A stretch of 64,000 bases of DNA from Spinacia oleracea. Lineage: Eukaryota; Streptophyta; Magnoliopsida; Caryophyllales; Amaranthaceae. This document shows, piece after piece, positions 35,508 to 48,300 of the stretch (position 1 is its first letter; each line of letters starts with the position of its first letter). A model generated the notes under the pieces. It did not search any database and was not told the origin of the DNA. It saw nothing but the letters and a program-made list of their open reading frames with translations. The translations under genes were made by a program, and so were the position numbers. Location: the NCBI RefSeq assembly GCF_020520425.1, contig NC_079487.1:113928141-113992140 (forward strand), given 5' to 3'.

Positions 35508-35806
35508 TTTTTTTATTTTTTAATGTAGTTCTTATTTTTGGAGGGAATTCATTTATTTTCTTTGTTGTTGGGTTTCTATCTTCGGTGTATATGTAATTTT
35601 GTTCCACCAATGATCATCGATAAGTATTGGTAATTTAGGCTCTGTTCTGTTCGATTTATTTTCGACTTATTTTTCAAGGAGTCACATATGACCGACACAA
35701 ATACAGAGTATTAAGTAAGCATAGTTGAATTTTGAAATAATGCAAGTGGAGTAGTTGACTATAAAAACACAAGGGATGTAAAGGTTAACAAAAGTGAAAT
35801 TATTTA

Positions 35807-36062
35807 CTCCCTATGTCTCTTAATACTCGCACTGTTTTGATTGGACACGTTTGTCAATGCACGACCATCAATATTTTTAACTACATATTATAAAACTTAT
35901 GAAAATATTAATATTTTGAAAATATATATTAAGATGAAGCCAACAATATATTATATACTACTAACATTTGTTTCATATATTAGAAATAAAATAGGGTCAA
36001 AAAGTGAATTATGTAAATAGTGCAAAAAGTCAAACGATATGAGTATTAAGGGACAGAGGGAG
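35807..36062. mobile_element. Stowaway-like MITE
   Basis: The left end CTCCCTATGTCTCTTAATAC and the right end GTATTAAGGGACAGAGGGAG are inverted repeats with TA on both sides (35805-35806, 36063-36064). It lies about 300 bp downstream of the gene ending at 35507. Confidence 0.8.
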
Positions 36063-36785
36063 TATAATTTTAGTGGGCTCATAAGAAAGTAAAAAATAAT
36101 AAACAATAAAAGTGTGAGTGTAAAAGTTATCAAAAATGAAATTGTAATTCCTAAAAAGTTACGGCCGGAAGTAGTAATTGTAACTTAATTTTGAAAAAAT
36201 ACGGAGGAAGTACTTTTTAATTTCTATTGACGTGGTACTCTGTTAAATTACAATATACTTCATATTTCATCCGTTATTTTAAATGTGGAACCTTTTAGTT
36301 GTAACATATTGACTTTTAGTATTTTTTACATGATCAATTTTGACTTATATTATCTACATATGCATAATGAAATGGAAACTAGTTATGTTGAGTCTTGTTA
36401 AATTTCTCTCGAAACATGTACTTTCTCTTTAACAAACCAAATTTGAACAAAAAAAGGGTCAATTAGAAGTAGGGATAACACATTGCAAATATGAATGTGG
36501 TGACATTTTTTTCTTGGAGCATTTAGGCATGTATAGGAGATTGACATGTTGCTTAAGTTGAACTCAAGAGGGTGATTTGATGGATGATGTATATGCTTGC
36601 AATCACTGCACCTTATAATCCATGAAAATTTGTTGTTTTCTACTAGTACTACGTATTTGCTTATAGGAATTTATGTAGGATGCACCATGCTATTAGTGGA
36701 ATAAAAATTAGTTTTGTCAAACACGTCGCGTCATACAGTACACTCTGCGGGATTATAAAATTTACAATGTAAGAGTATATGTATA
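36063..36785. other. Intergenic, no gene seen
   Basis: AT-rich sequence with decayed MITE ends (for example CGGAGGAAGTAC near 36201). Nothing coding is supported. Confidence 0.3.
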
Positions 36786-37050
36786 CTTCCTCCATTTTTT
36801 TTTATTATTGCACCATCTACATTGGGCACAAGAATTAAGAAATGAGGTAAAAGGTGAGAGATTGACAAAAATACCCATGTAATTTAGTACAAATTTTGAT
36901 GTAAAAAACAAGTGGGGTTTGGTCCCCACCACACATATAAGGATAGAAATGTCATTTCATGGGGTAAACTTACTAAAAAAGGAAATGGTGCAATTAATAT
37001 GCAACTTCCGAATAAGGAAAATGGTGCAATAATAAAAAAAATGGAGGAAA
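36786..37050. mobile_element. Stowaway-like MITE
   Basis: CTTCCTCCATTTTTTTTTAT and the inverted end AATAAAAAAAATGGAGGAAA are paired, with TA duplications at 36784-36785 and 37051-37052. TTGCACCAT and ATGGTGCAA extend the pairing. Confidence 0.75.
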
Positions 37051-37343
37051 TATATATTTTTTAATATAGGTAAAAACTGGTAAAGTAAAAGCCTTTAACG
37101 AATTGGAATCTTGCACAGTTCAGCACAACCCGGCTAAGTCGGCAATGTCCTTAAAGATTAGAGAGAATAGTAGGAAATTCTCACCTTAAACAGCCCCTAG
37201 TGGGATTTAATATATCTCACGAACACAAGGTTGCAAGATACAAACTTTCATGCTCCATACTAGATAGATGGTACAAGATATGAAAAGAAATTAAAGGAAT
37301 GCAACACTCAAGGAGAAAAGAGAAACAATGAAAATACGAAAAT

Positions 37344-37671
37344 GATAAAGGTCGCAACATGCGACCTTTAAGCCGTGTCACAATGATGATATGGCATGAT
37401 TATGTGTCATGATTTAAATTGGAAACTAAAATATTTAACTTATATAACTTATTATACATGTTAAAAAAATGTAGGAAAATCTTAATATTCTAATTTGTTT
37501 CCTTCTTTACATCAACTATCTTATTTACATATTTTCATAGTAAAAATATTGCATTGATATTAAAAATATTATGATGACGCATAACCTACGTGGCGCCTAT
37601 ATGTACCAATTAAATTCCGACACATAAGATTGCGATAACTAAATGTTGTCGCAACTTGCGACCTTTATCAT
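37344..37671. mobile_element. Small TIR element with GGTCGCAA...TTGCGACC ends
   Basis: The left end GATAAAGGTCGCAACATGCGACC and the right end GTCGCAACTTGCGACCTTTATC are inverted. Each end is also internally palindromic (GGTCGCA/TGCGACC). The interior is AT-rich and non-coding. The class is unknown. Confidence 0.5.
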
Positions 37672-38956
37672 CACCCATGAAAATAATTTTGAGAGTGATA
37701 GGTTAGTCACTCAGTCTATAAAATGACATATGGTTCCTATAAATTTTGTGTAGTGGAAAATAGTTGAAAATTCCTATTCTGAATGTACATGATCTTGATT
37801 CTTACTCCATAGTTCTTATTGCATAATTAAGATATTTACCACCAAAACAAATATTGTTATTAAATTTATGAATAAACATGATGTTCTGGAATGGTTGCAA
37901 TTTTTAATAGCCATTGAAAAATCTTTCTATAAAATAAACTAGTTAGTTATTAACAAAGAATTTTGGAAGGAGTATTAAAGCTTCGAGAAATCGAACACTA
38001 AACATCTATCTATAACTATACTAAAAGAGAAGTCCCTAAAACCTAAGATGACACATGTCGCTCTGTCGTTAAAAAATTTCCCGCTATTTTCCCTTTCCCT
38101 AAATAAATTAACTTAATTAAATAAATTATATACGCCGGTAAGTTTGCACGCAAGAATACAATAATTTAGTTATTACCTAAGTTAAAGAATAATAATTTAG
38201 TATTGCACGTTATTCTATACAGACATATAATTTACTTAAAGCTAAAACTATATGAAGATGGTAAGGCTACGCAACATCACCCATATAATAAAGATGCTAA
38301 GTCTTAACATGTTACTAAATTTAACATGTATACATAATTATACGTTAATAGCTATGTGCTTAATTACGCTTAATCAGATTTGATTGATTAAATATATAAG
38401 CTGACAATAAATATATTTACTATAAGTTGAAGATTTGTGCATATCAAAGAAAATATCGCACCATGGTTGATTTTTACTTTGACCCTTAATATCTCTAATC
38501 GTGTGCAAGTAAAAATTATAAAAAAATAATATTTAGAAAATATATATCCGATATGAATCTAACATGACCCCGCATGACTAAAATTTCCTTACGGACGAAT
38601 CACAAAAAATTGACAAAGTCGTAATGTGAATAGTGTAAAAAATAAATGGTGCGATATTTTCGGGACGGAGGAAGTACTTACTATACGTCAAAGATTTCTA
38701 CACTAAAAAGAAAATATACGGAAATTAATTAAATATAGACATATATATTTTTACGTATACTTAAAATCTAAATATTCTTACGTATATATGTCTATATTTG
38801 TTACAGATTCAGATAATATGATTTTAGGGCCGTGTAATAATAAATTATTGTCGGACAATACTAAATTATACGGAGTATGATTTAGTTATTATTAACTAAG
38901 TTAAAGAATAATTTAATATTGCACGTTATTCTATATAGACATATAAAGCGCTAAAA

Positions 38957-39754
38957 GCCGCCCCACATTACTTAAAACCGCGCCCACTATTTTACTTTAA
39001 TATCCTTATATAATGAAACTTTTCTCCCAAATTAATTACCCCATCTATTTTGAAGAGAGAAAGTATCTTCATCCAAACCACCACCATACACCCATAAAAA
39101 AAATTATTTAAACCAAGCAATTTTATTTGTCAATAAGTACATTAATCAATAAATTAAAAAAATACTAATTTAATTTTGATTCCACAAACTTATGCATTTT
39201 AAGTTTACACCATGGTAGCGACTTATGCATTTTAAGCTCACACCATGGCATAGACTTATGCATTTTAAGCTCCTGCCATGGTACGAGCTTAAAATTCATA
39301 AGTCTGTACCATGGTACAAGCTTAAGATGCATAAGTCTCTTAATCTTTTCTCCGAAACAAATTACATCAAATTCAACAACAAATCAAAACATTAAATAGT
39401 ATAGACTTATGAGTTTTGAGCTCCGACCATGGTATAGACTTATGTAGTTTAAGCTCCTTCCATGGTACAGGCTTAAACTTCATAAGTCTGTACCATGGTA
39501 CAAACTAGAAATGCATAAGTTTTTGAATATTTTTTTCCGAAAAAAAGTCCTCTTGTGAATTTGATGTTCCACCGGTAGTCTCGGCCATGTAAAAATTATT
39601 TCACATTATGTTTAGGGTGGGCGGTAAAAAGGAAAAGGTAAAGGATAATGGTTAATGCTAAAATGAGGGGGTAAATAAAGGGGGTATATGGGTAAAATAT
39701 TAGGGCGATTTTGAGTAATATGGGCCGATAAATAGTAAGCCCCTTTAGTTACTT
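38957..39754. mobile_element. MULE-like non-autonomous element nested in the Helitron
   Basis: The motif CGCTAAAA occurs at 38949-38956 and 39755-39762 as a probable target duplication. The unoccupied counterpart of the site survives in the other copy of the Helitron duplication near 38245. The left end has ACATTACTTAAAACCGCGCC, and the complement of the right end has ATATTACTCAAAATCGCCCT, giving imperfect TIRs of about 50 bp. The interior carries the palindromic arrays at 39187-39522. Confidence 0.55.
39187..39522. repeat. CCATGG-centred palindromic repeat arrays
   Basis: A unit of about 32 bp, GACTTATGCATTTTAAGCTC plus CCATGGTA, is repeated three times forward and then twice inverted at 39187-39339. 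A second cluster, two forward and two inverted, lies at 39413-39522. CCATGG separates successive units and is the symmetry centre. Each cluster can fold into a long hairpin. Confidence 0.85.
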
Positions 39755-40280
39755 CGCTAAAACTATATGAAGATGGTAAGTCTTAACGCAACATTACCCA
39801 TAATATGAATGTTACTAAATTCTATATATATAAACAATTATACGTTAATACCTAGACATATTACAAATTCTTATTTACATGGGGTGTGCGATAAATATTG
39901 TACACCGAGGTTAAAGTTAACGTAAAATGTTTAAAAGTTACACTTATATACGTAAAAGTTATCTATTTTTTACTGATAAAATATTTCATTTTAATAAAAT
40001 ATATTTCTTCAAAATCACTAATAATGTATAAAATTTATCATTTAGTCTTTCAAATGTTTATCTATCAATTTTTTTTAATAATATAAAAGTTAGAGAAAAA
40101 TGGGGAAAAGTTAGAGAAAAATGGGTAAAAGTTATCGTACAAGACCTTTTATAGACATATATAGACAATTTGCACGGGTATCGTACGTTTTATATATGTA
40201 GAACAATAATCTATCGTATATAAGTCATCTAAGACACAATATAATCATACATTCAAAAAGTTATAAAAGCATAATTAATA

Positions 40281-40538
40281 CTTCCTTCGTTCCTAAATAG
40301 TTGCACCACTTTGACTTTTGACACTATTCACTTGTCTTGCTTTAACCTCAATTTTCTACTAATAAATAAAATTAAAAATTATTATACAAAGTATTATTAG
40401 GGTTGTCTTAATATATATTTTAAATATATCAATTTTTTATAATTTTTACTAATATATAATTATAATTATTGATGGTAAAACTTATGCGTTGACAAACATG
40501 AAAGTCAAAACGGTGCAACTATTTAGAAACGGAGGAAG
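40281..40538. mobile_element. Stowaway-like MITE
   Basis: The left end CTTCCTTCGTTCCTAAATAG and the right end CTATTTAGAAACGGAGGAAG are inverted repeats, extended by GTTGCACC and GGTGCAAC. It ends 20 bp before the surviving start of the RPA1-like pseudogene. Confidence 0.75.
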
Positions 40539-40557
40539 GATGTCTCATTCAATAAAT

Positions 40558-41270
40558 ATGATTAGTGATATAACTCCGCTTAAGGAGAATTGGAAAATAA
40601 AGTCAAAATTTTACGGCTTTGGGAAAAACCAGATTACTACAAAAATGCTGAAATTAAGGCCATTGAAATGGTCTTGGTTGATGAAAAGGTATTTTTAATT
40701 AATTCTTATATGGCAAAGTATCTTGGTTGTAGGTTTTTGATGTTGTTTATTATCATTATCATAATCCTTTTTTATTTTTTGGGTGTCACAGGGGTCTAAC
40801 ATTCAAGCCATCATAAAAAAAATCTCTTATTGATAAATTTAAGAATCTTATGAAAGAAGGATCTTCGCGCATTATTGCTAATTTTGGAGTAGAATCAAAT
40901 TTGGGCAAACATAGACCAACTATCCATACCTATAGGATTAATTTCTTTTACAAGACTATAGTCAAAGAGTGTGGAGATGATGCACGTACTCCCCTTACAT
41001 GGTTTGAAACTTGTCTCTTTTGACAAAATACTTCAAAATGAAATTGATGACACCATTTTAGTTGGTATCATTTTTAACTTATTTTTTTTCGCATATATAT
41101 TTTTTGAAAGGATTTTTTCGCATATATATTTCATTTTGTTTGATTATTTAATCCTCATATTTATATGTTTACAGATGTAATTGGAGAAGTTGCCGGAATC
41201 GGTGATATGGTAAATAAATCAACCACCAACATCCCAAACTGGTTTTTGCCACTTAAAATTGAAGATACGA
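40558..41270 (+). pseudogene. RPA1-like (replication protein A large subunit) pseudogene
   Basis: Family segments appear in order: ISDITPLKENWKIK, then ILRLWEKPDYYKNAEIKAIE with MVLVDEK (exon ending 40688, GT donor), then GSNIQAIIKK (from 40792), LIDKFKNLMKEGSSRIIANF, HTYRINFFYKT, then VSFDKILQNEIDDTILV (to 41064) and DVIGEVAGIGDM (from 41175). These are the OB-fold DNA-binding domains found in RPA70 and Helitron-encoded RPA-like proteins. Splice sites are still canonical. Reading frame is lost at about 40600 (between WKIK and ILRLW), in the A-run near 40820, and again near 40990. The C-terminal domains are missing. It is a relic. Confidence 0.75.
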
Positions 41271-41945
41271 AGTAAACAATTTAATTACCGTAAATTCCAA
41301 ATTGATATATTTATATATATTTTTTTTATTTATATATGACAATCTCTTTAATCTTTTACCGAACATATATGTGGGCTTTTAATTTTGTGATAAACTCTAA
41401 CTTGGTCATTTTTCTATTTCTATCTTTTCTTAACAACAGACTCTTATTTTAACATGTGTTCATGCTTTAGAATGGTATCCCAATAGAAAAAATTGAATTT
41501 AGTCATAAACTCTACGCGTATAACTTTCGGCTTTATGTTGACTTAAGGTCTTCAGACAGTAGAATAATCGTTCATAGACGTATACAGGACGTAAGGTACG
41601 ACACAAATATACAAAATAATATTAGTTGCATTATCAATTTCATATATGAAGTATCAAATACTTCAAACACACATATATTACCTAAGAAAATAAAAATAAA
41701 ACATATACATAATGTGTGACAGGGAAAAAAAATTAGAGTAAATACGGTCTTTGAAATAGTAAAACGTGTAAGATTAACAATGCGTGTTGCAAAGAGTCAT
41801 AAAAACTATAATTTGATAATTAATTACTCATTTACTCCGTATGATTTGCACAATCCGAACTTTTACCATCACTCATTTAAATGATTTTATTAAAAATATC
41901 AGTACAAACTTATAAAACCGTGTAATTGCACGGGTTCTATACTAG

Positions 41946-42927
41946 TACTTAGATATTTGTTAAGAGAACTTATCCTTGTATCAGGTCCGATCCGATTTAG
42001 AATCCTAATGAGGTAAAACAAATGAAAAATACGTCCCTTACTATTTTGGGGGAAAGTTTTTGTCCAACATTAAAAGGGAAATGAAGTTGTTCCTTGTTTA
42101 AATAGTAAAGTAAGGTTTATATTGTTTGAAGTGTTATCCGGCCTACCCCTAGTGTTGTGGGTTAGAAAGAGACATTCCCTCGTGTGTCGCCGCCGTCCGG
42201 CCGATTCGAGCTTGTAACTGGCAGTCAAGAACTTATGAGACTGATTGGTTACGAAATCCACTTCACAATCTTAAATAATTTTATCACAGTTTTGCATACA
42301 AATGAATTATTCGGCCAACATTTATATAACCATTTTGAACCTTTGCACTAAACTTTCTTAACACATACTCCGTACTAATACTCTAATAATCGTAGAATAA
42401 GTTTCCGACAATATCACTGTTTTCTTGTGAGTAGTGAATGACGAGATCTGAGTGCTCTTCTTTCGAATTCCAAAGCTTAACACATGACATTGTAACACAT
42501 TCCAAGCTACCTCTACAAATCTGCAACACGACCCACGGCTTCAATCTTCAAAATTCTCTTTCTTTTAGGTGATGGAATACTCTGTATGCATGCGTTGACA
42601 GGTGATCTTCAACGATTTAATTAACCAGCAAGACGATGGAAAAATTCAGCAATATATGATCTACACAAATTTAAGGTTACATTGAAAATACACTATGAAA
42701 TCTTCCGCTAGGAGCCTATATGTACTCCATATTATTACTTGTAATAGAGACCCTCTTCTAAGAAAAGGACACACACGTCCATTTCCTACAAGAATAATAT
42801 TTTTGAACATAAGAATTATTGTTACAACGCGTCTCCTGTGTGACTCGCATTCGCAACTTTCTCGCGCGCAACTACTATATAAAAGGTTATTGACTGATGT
42901 TACTTGACTTTCTATGTTGGTGTTACT
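41946..42927. other. Intergenic, no gene seen
   Basis: No coding region is supported. A GC-richer patch at 42170-42220 has no clear identity. Confidence 0.3.
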
Positions 42928-43101
42928 TTTTTTTTTTTTGGTTCTACTACGAGGAGTTCCCACAGTCTTCGACGAGGTAATCTCGCGTGGGAGTTTGCAT
43001 GGGTACCTCGATGGGCAGCATCCCTCCCAGTTGAGATTTTTTCCATTCCCAAGGCTCGAACCCGAGACCTTGGTTAAGGAGCAAGAGACCCTTAACCACT
43101 C
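42928..43101 (-). mobile_element. tRNA-derived SINE with target duplication
   Basis: Read on the minus strand, a tRNA-like head (TGGTTAAGGGTCTCTTGCTC) and a B box (GGGTTCGAGCC) are followed by about 100 bp of body and a poly(A) tail at 42939-42928. The duplication ATG[TC]TGGTGTTACT flanks it at 42914-42927 and 43102-43115 (13 of 14 bases match). Confidence 0.8.
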
Positions 43102-43115
43102 ATGCTGGTGTTACT

Positions 43116-45339
43116 TATTCATTGTATTCGAAATTACTTTTCTTGTTTTATTGCAGTTTCTTCAATTTTACCTGAGAAGGGAGTGGCTACCTACTGGAGC
43201 TTCGACCAACCACTACCGGTCAATTCCGCTTTGGGGCCGAAATTGTTATTATTTACCAAGAATAAACAGTACAACCAAGCACCAAAACACCTAGGCTAAA
43301 TGGTAAATTATGTTAGAGGTTTCTTATATAGACATGTGTTACTTTATTTTCTTTGCTGATGTTATTTTTAGGTTTTGTTAACCAACGCGTTGAACTTATT
43401 TATAAGTGTGAACGCATCACACTATCAAGTTGATGGTGTAATATATTAAAAGGCGTTCTTAAGAACGTATACATGTCATGTATACCTGGTCTTTTTACGC
43501 CGCGTCACCACTAATCAACATAATGACATGTCATTGACAACCAAAAAACATGTAAGTAAGGATCGAACACCAGACCTCTTTGATAAAAGTTCAACATCCA
43601 ACCATCTTAACCAACTACAACTTGTGTTATATATTCTATATAAACATTTATGATCTTTTTACAATAAATAACAAATTGAATAGAAGTGAATGCAAAAAAA
43701 GGGAATAATTATTCAATTTATAAATGTACAATTATTAGTTTTCTAGATTAAGCCTAAAAAAAAAACTCAAGGTAATAGAACTGAATAACGAGTAAGTGGT
43801 TGAATAATTATAAAACATATTACATGCACTCGGGGTAATAGAGCGTGGAGTTTCAGCTTGGGAAGATTGTTAATCGACAGCTAATCTTGTGTGTAACCCC
43901 ATAATTCTATGACGACCCATCATATACATGGACACATATTTACAATAAATAAATCCGAATAAAAGTCAAAATCCGGTGCAACACCCGGACCACACACTAG
44001 TTATTTTATTATTATATGCGTACCACGTTTTTTTTTATTTTGAAGGTAAGATAAAGGGGACCCTTTTAAAGAGGAGATAAGGAAAATCCTTCAAATGAGT
44101 ATCAATGTACCATGAGATTTGATTCCTAAATCATATGGATTTGAGGTTGAAAGCGATACCACTACCACACTACTCCGCTACGTCAATCTCTATAGTCGTA
44201 CGTACCACATGATGAGGATTTTGAATATAGTAGCTAATACTCCATATAAAAATACACTGCACTTGAACCGGACCAATGATTATCTAATTAAACAGTGATG
44301 CAAACACATTCTAAGAAGTTCTACTCAAATTTCATGCAACATGAAATGCAATTAAAAGTCGTGAATTTCTCATCATATACCACCATTTTAATACACAAAT
44401 GCACATTCTCCCTATGTAATTGCTAATCTATCCTAACCCTATATTATATTTCAAGATTGTCAACCATAAAAAAGAATACATATTATAAATGCAGAAGGGA
44501 ACAAGAAAGCAATAGTAATAATTATATTGAAAGAAATAAGATGGAAAAATAAAAGTTGATGAATGATGGCATAGTGCGTAGGACAGATGGGCGTGATGAT
44601 GATAATTAAAGAGCTGAATTGCAAAAAATCATTTTTTTTTAATTAATTTTTTTTCCAGTCTTCTATCTCACACTTTGTGTCATATTTGTATGTCACGTCC
44701 TCCTCCTCCTATTAATTGGTATTTGTATGTCAACTAATTTTTTCTTCTAATTTGGAAGATCAAAAGTGACCATAAAATGATATACAAATTGTACTCTTAG
44801 TGATATCTTGATTTAGTGGTTAAAATAAAGGGATTATGTATGATAAGTCATGATTCATATCCCCTATTTGTAACATTCATTTACATAAAAAACAGAAGTA
44901 GTAATGCACAAATGGTATGACCGAAGATTTTAATCCGGTGGATAAAGATGGGCCTATGTATACTTTATTTGTCACTGAAACAATTTGATATCGAACTGCA
45001 AAGGGGTCGGATGATGGGCCAATATTACACATTTACAACCATAGCTCATAGCTTTATGGTCTGGAAAAAAGTGTTTTATACAAATGAATTTCTTCTTTTC
45101 TTTTTCTTCTCTTTAATTTGGTGTCACCCTCAAGCTTTAATTAATCAATGCTACATATCAGAATGCCCCCACCACTACAGCGCTTTCACATGAGGAATTT
45201 GTACTAGCTTATGTTTAAAACCTTTCCTAAATTAAGCCATTGATGGAGGAAGATCATGTACTGAAACTCCCACGTCCGAGTTCGAGTTCGAGTTCGAGTT
45301 CGAGAATGAGAGAGGATTAAACCACCTTTATAACATGCG
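43116..45339. other. Intergenic, no gene seen
   Basis: AT-rich sequence. A hexanucleotide repeat of GAGTTC (about five units) occurs at 45275-45304. No gene or intact element is recognised. Confidence 0.35.
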
Positions 45340-48300
45340 TGAGAATAATGCCTTGTATCGGTCAAGCCTCTTACTGCAACGTCCAATTACGTATCTGTTA
45401 TTCTGGACTAGTGTTATCTGTTTTGAGCCTATTTTCTGGACTTTTCTGCATCTGTCTAGAGAGTACTAATAACCTAGTTGTATTCTGTATATGTACTCCT
45501 CAAGATCAATAAAACTTTCTCCCCCTCTGCCTGTGGACGTACCTAACACATTAGTAGACGATTATGTTGTGTCTTGTTGACGATATCATCACCAAGGTCG
45601 CGGAGGAGGAAACCGCGCAAGGTATGTGGATTAAGCTCGAGGGTCTGTATATGACAAAGTCCTTAACCAATCAGTTGCTTCTGAAGCAACGTCTGTTCAG
45701 TCTGCGAATGCAGGAAGGTATGCCTTAGGTGCAGATAATCAGGTTGTTGGGTTAGTAGCCAGTGGGAGTTATGGACATGGAAATTCGGGGAAGAAGAAAT
45801 TCAAGAAACCAGTTTCTAAGGGTCCTAATAACGATTTCCGTAATTACTGTAAGGAGAAGGGACACTGGAAATCTGATTGTCCCAAGAAGAAGAGCCAACA
45901 GGATAAATCGTCTGGTACTATTGCGGTAGCTGATACCAATTCTGAAGAAGATATTTCTCTAGTTGCTGATGAGCACACACATCACAATGATGGGTGGATC
46001 CTTGATTCTGGAGCGTCTTACCATATATGTCCACGCGTGGAGTGGTTTACAACCTACGAGCAAGTAGACGGTGGAAATATTTCTATGGATAATAGTTATA
46101 TTTGTAAGGCGGCTGGAGTAGGCTTGAGTAAAATTCGGACACATGATGGTAAATTTTGCACATTGAATGATGTTAGGCATGTTTAACTTATGGCAAAGAA
46201 TTTGATATTTTTGAGTATGTTAGACAACAAGGGTTTCAGTTTTCAAGGTGAAGGTGGAGTTTTACATGTCTGCAAGGATTTGAATGTGGTTCTGAAAGGT
46301 GTAAACTTGGTAACTTGTATTTTCTTCAAGGTTCTACGTTATCAGGTTCTGTTGTTGTTGCATCCTTGGAGATGGATAAGGAAAACATGTTATGGCATAT
46401 GAGGCTTAGGTCACATGAGTGCAAGAGAGATGCAAATTCTGTCAAAAGAGGATCTTATTTGTGCTCACAAGGTCATAGATCTTGATTCTGTGAACATTGT
46501 ATTTTTGGAAAGCTACAACACATCAAGTTTCCTAAAGCTATACACAAAACAAAAGGCACACTTGATACTTCCATTCTGATTGTTGGGGTCCTTCCCGGGT
46601 GGAGTCTTTAGGGGTCACATATATTTTGTGACAATGATTGATGATTTCTCAAGGATGACTTGGATATTCATTATGAAGAATAAAAGTGAAGCCTTTAAGA
46701 ATTTCAGGCAGTGGAAGACATTAGTGGAGAATTAAACAGGGAAGAAGATCAAAAGGTTGCGAACTGATAATGGTATGGAATTTTGCTGGTCTAAGTTCGA
46801 CGAGGTCTGTAAGAATCTGGTTCCCATCTGAAAAGAGGGTTATACTAAGTAGAAATGTAGTCTTTGATGAAAATTTCATGTTTAACCCTACTGTGAAGTT
46901 TATTGTTGTGTCAGAAAGTGGTAGTGTTGAGAAACAGGTGGAGCAGCAAATCAATATAGATGAGAGTGAACCACAACATGAAGGTCGACAACCATAGTCA
47001 GAATCAGAACCATCAGGTTCTTCATTACCAGTAGCAAATCAGCAAAGTTTGGCTCTTGATCGATCAAAGATATCTAATTATGGGATTCCTCCCAAGATAT
47101 ATGGTTTTGAAGATATGGTGGCCTATGCACTACAGGTTGCTGAAGAAGTGGATCCTGACTCTCATGAGCCATCCACCTACAAATAAGCAGTTACATGTAT
47201 AGAATCTACCCAGTGACTTGCTACAATGGGAGATGAGATGGAGTCAGTTCATAAGAATCAGACTTGGCAGTTAACCAAGAGACCTCGAGAGATAAAGATT
47301 GTAACCTGTAAATGGGTCTACAAGAAAAAGGAAGGAGAAACATCTTTTGAGGGTATCAAGTATAAAGCTCGAGTAGTTGAATACAATGAGATTTTTTCAC
47401 CAGTGGCTAGACACACTTCCATCAAGGTGCTACTAGAAATGGTCGCACATCAGGATCTGGAGCTTGAACAACTAGATGTGAAGACAACTTAACTTTTCTG
47501 CATGGAGAGCTGGAAGACGAGATATACATGACTCAACCAGATGTTTTCAGGTTCCTGGTAAGGAAGACTATGTTTGCAAGTTGATGAAGTCCTTGTATGG
47601 ACTAAAGCAGTCTCTGAGGTAGTGGTATAAGAGATTCGACAGCTATATATAGAGATTGGCTACACCAGGAATCCGTATGATTATTGTGTTTACTATAGCA
47701 AGGCAATAAATGTTTCATTGATCTATCTGGTCCTATAAGTAGATGATATGTTGTTAGCTGCAGCGAACAAATCTGATGTTCAAAAGTTAAAGGATCTCCT
47801 TAGTGCTGAGTTTGAGATGAAAGATTTGGGTGCGGCTCGGAAAATTCTGGGGATGGAGATTTATAGGGATAGAAGCGAAAATAATCTCTTCTTATCACAA
47901 AAGGGATACATTCAGAAGATTTTGTCAAGATTTGGCATGTCTACAACAAAGCCCATAGATACTCCTAGTGCTGCAAATGCACACATGTCTGTTGCTTTTA
48001 CACCTAAGTCTGTTGAGGAGAAGGAGTATATGTCTCGAGTTCCCTATGCTAGTTCAGTAGGAAGCTTGATGTATGCAATGGTATGCACTAGACCCGATCT
48101 TGCACAATTTGTTAGTGTTGTTAGTAGGTTTATGGGTGAACCGGGCAAGGAGCATTGGCAAGTTGTGAAGAGGATTTTTTGGTACCTAAAAGGTAATTCT
48201 GACGTTGGTCTTATTTATGGAGGTGATACAGGAGTGTTTGGTGACAGAGTTTTCAGACTCTGATTATGCTGGAGATGTTGACAGTAGAAGATCTATGACT

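Larger units (their letters stand above)
38005..41945 (+). mobile_element. Helitron carrying a decayed RPA1-like gene
   Basis: The left end TCTATCTATAACTATACTAA (preceded by A) resembles plant Helitron 5' ends. The right end has a hairpin CCGTGTAATTGCACGG (41923-41938) followed by ATACTAG and T, the Helitron 3' arrangement, giving about 3.9 kb. It contains an RPA1-like pseudogene (40558-41270), as known for plant Helitrons, but no RepHel protein is visible, so it is non-autonomous. A segment near 38155-38350 is duplicated near 38876-39850, and the second copy is split by the insertion at 38957-39754. Two Stowaway-like MITEs (about 38440-38672 and 40281-40538) are further insertions. Confidence 0.65.

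Noticed and set aside
39187-39522. Repeat-spacer appearance suggesting a CRISPR-like array
   Set aside because: The genome is eukaryotic, the units are inverted relative to each other, and there are no unique spacers. It is a palindromic array within a transposon.
45204-45386. Frame with an Arg-Thr dipeptide repeat
   Set aside because: It is produced by the GAGTTC hexanucleotide repeat and overlaps the start of the LTR.
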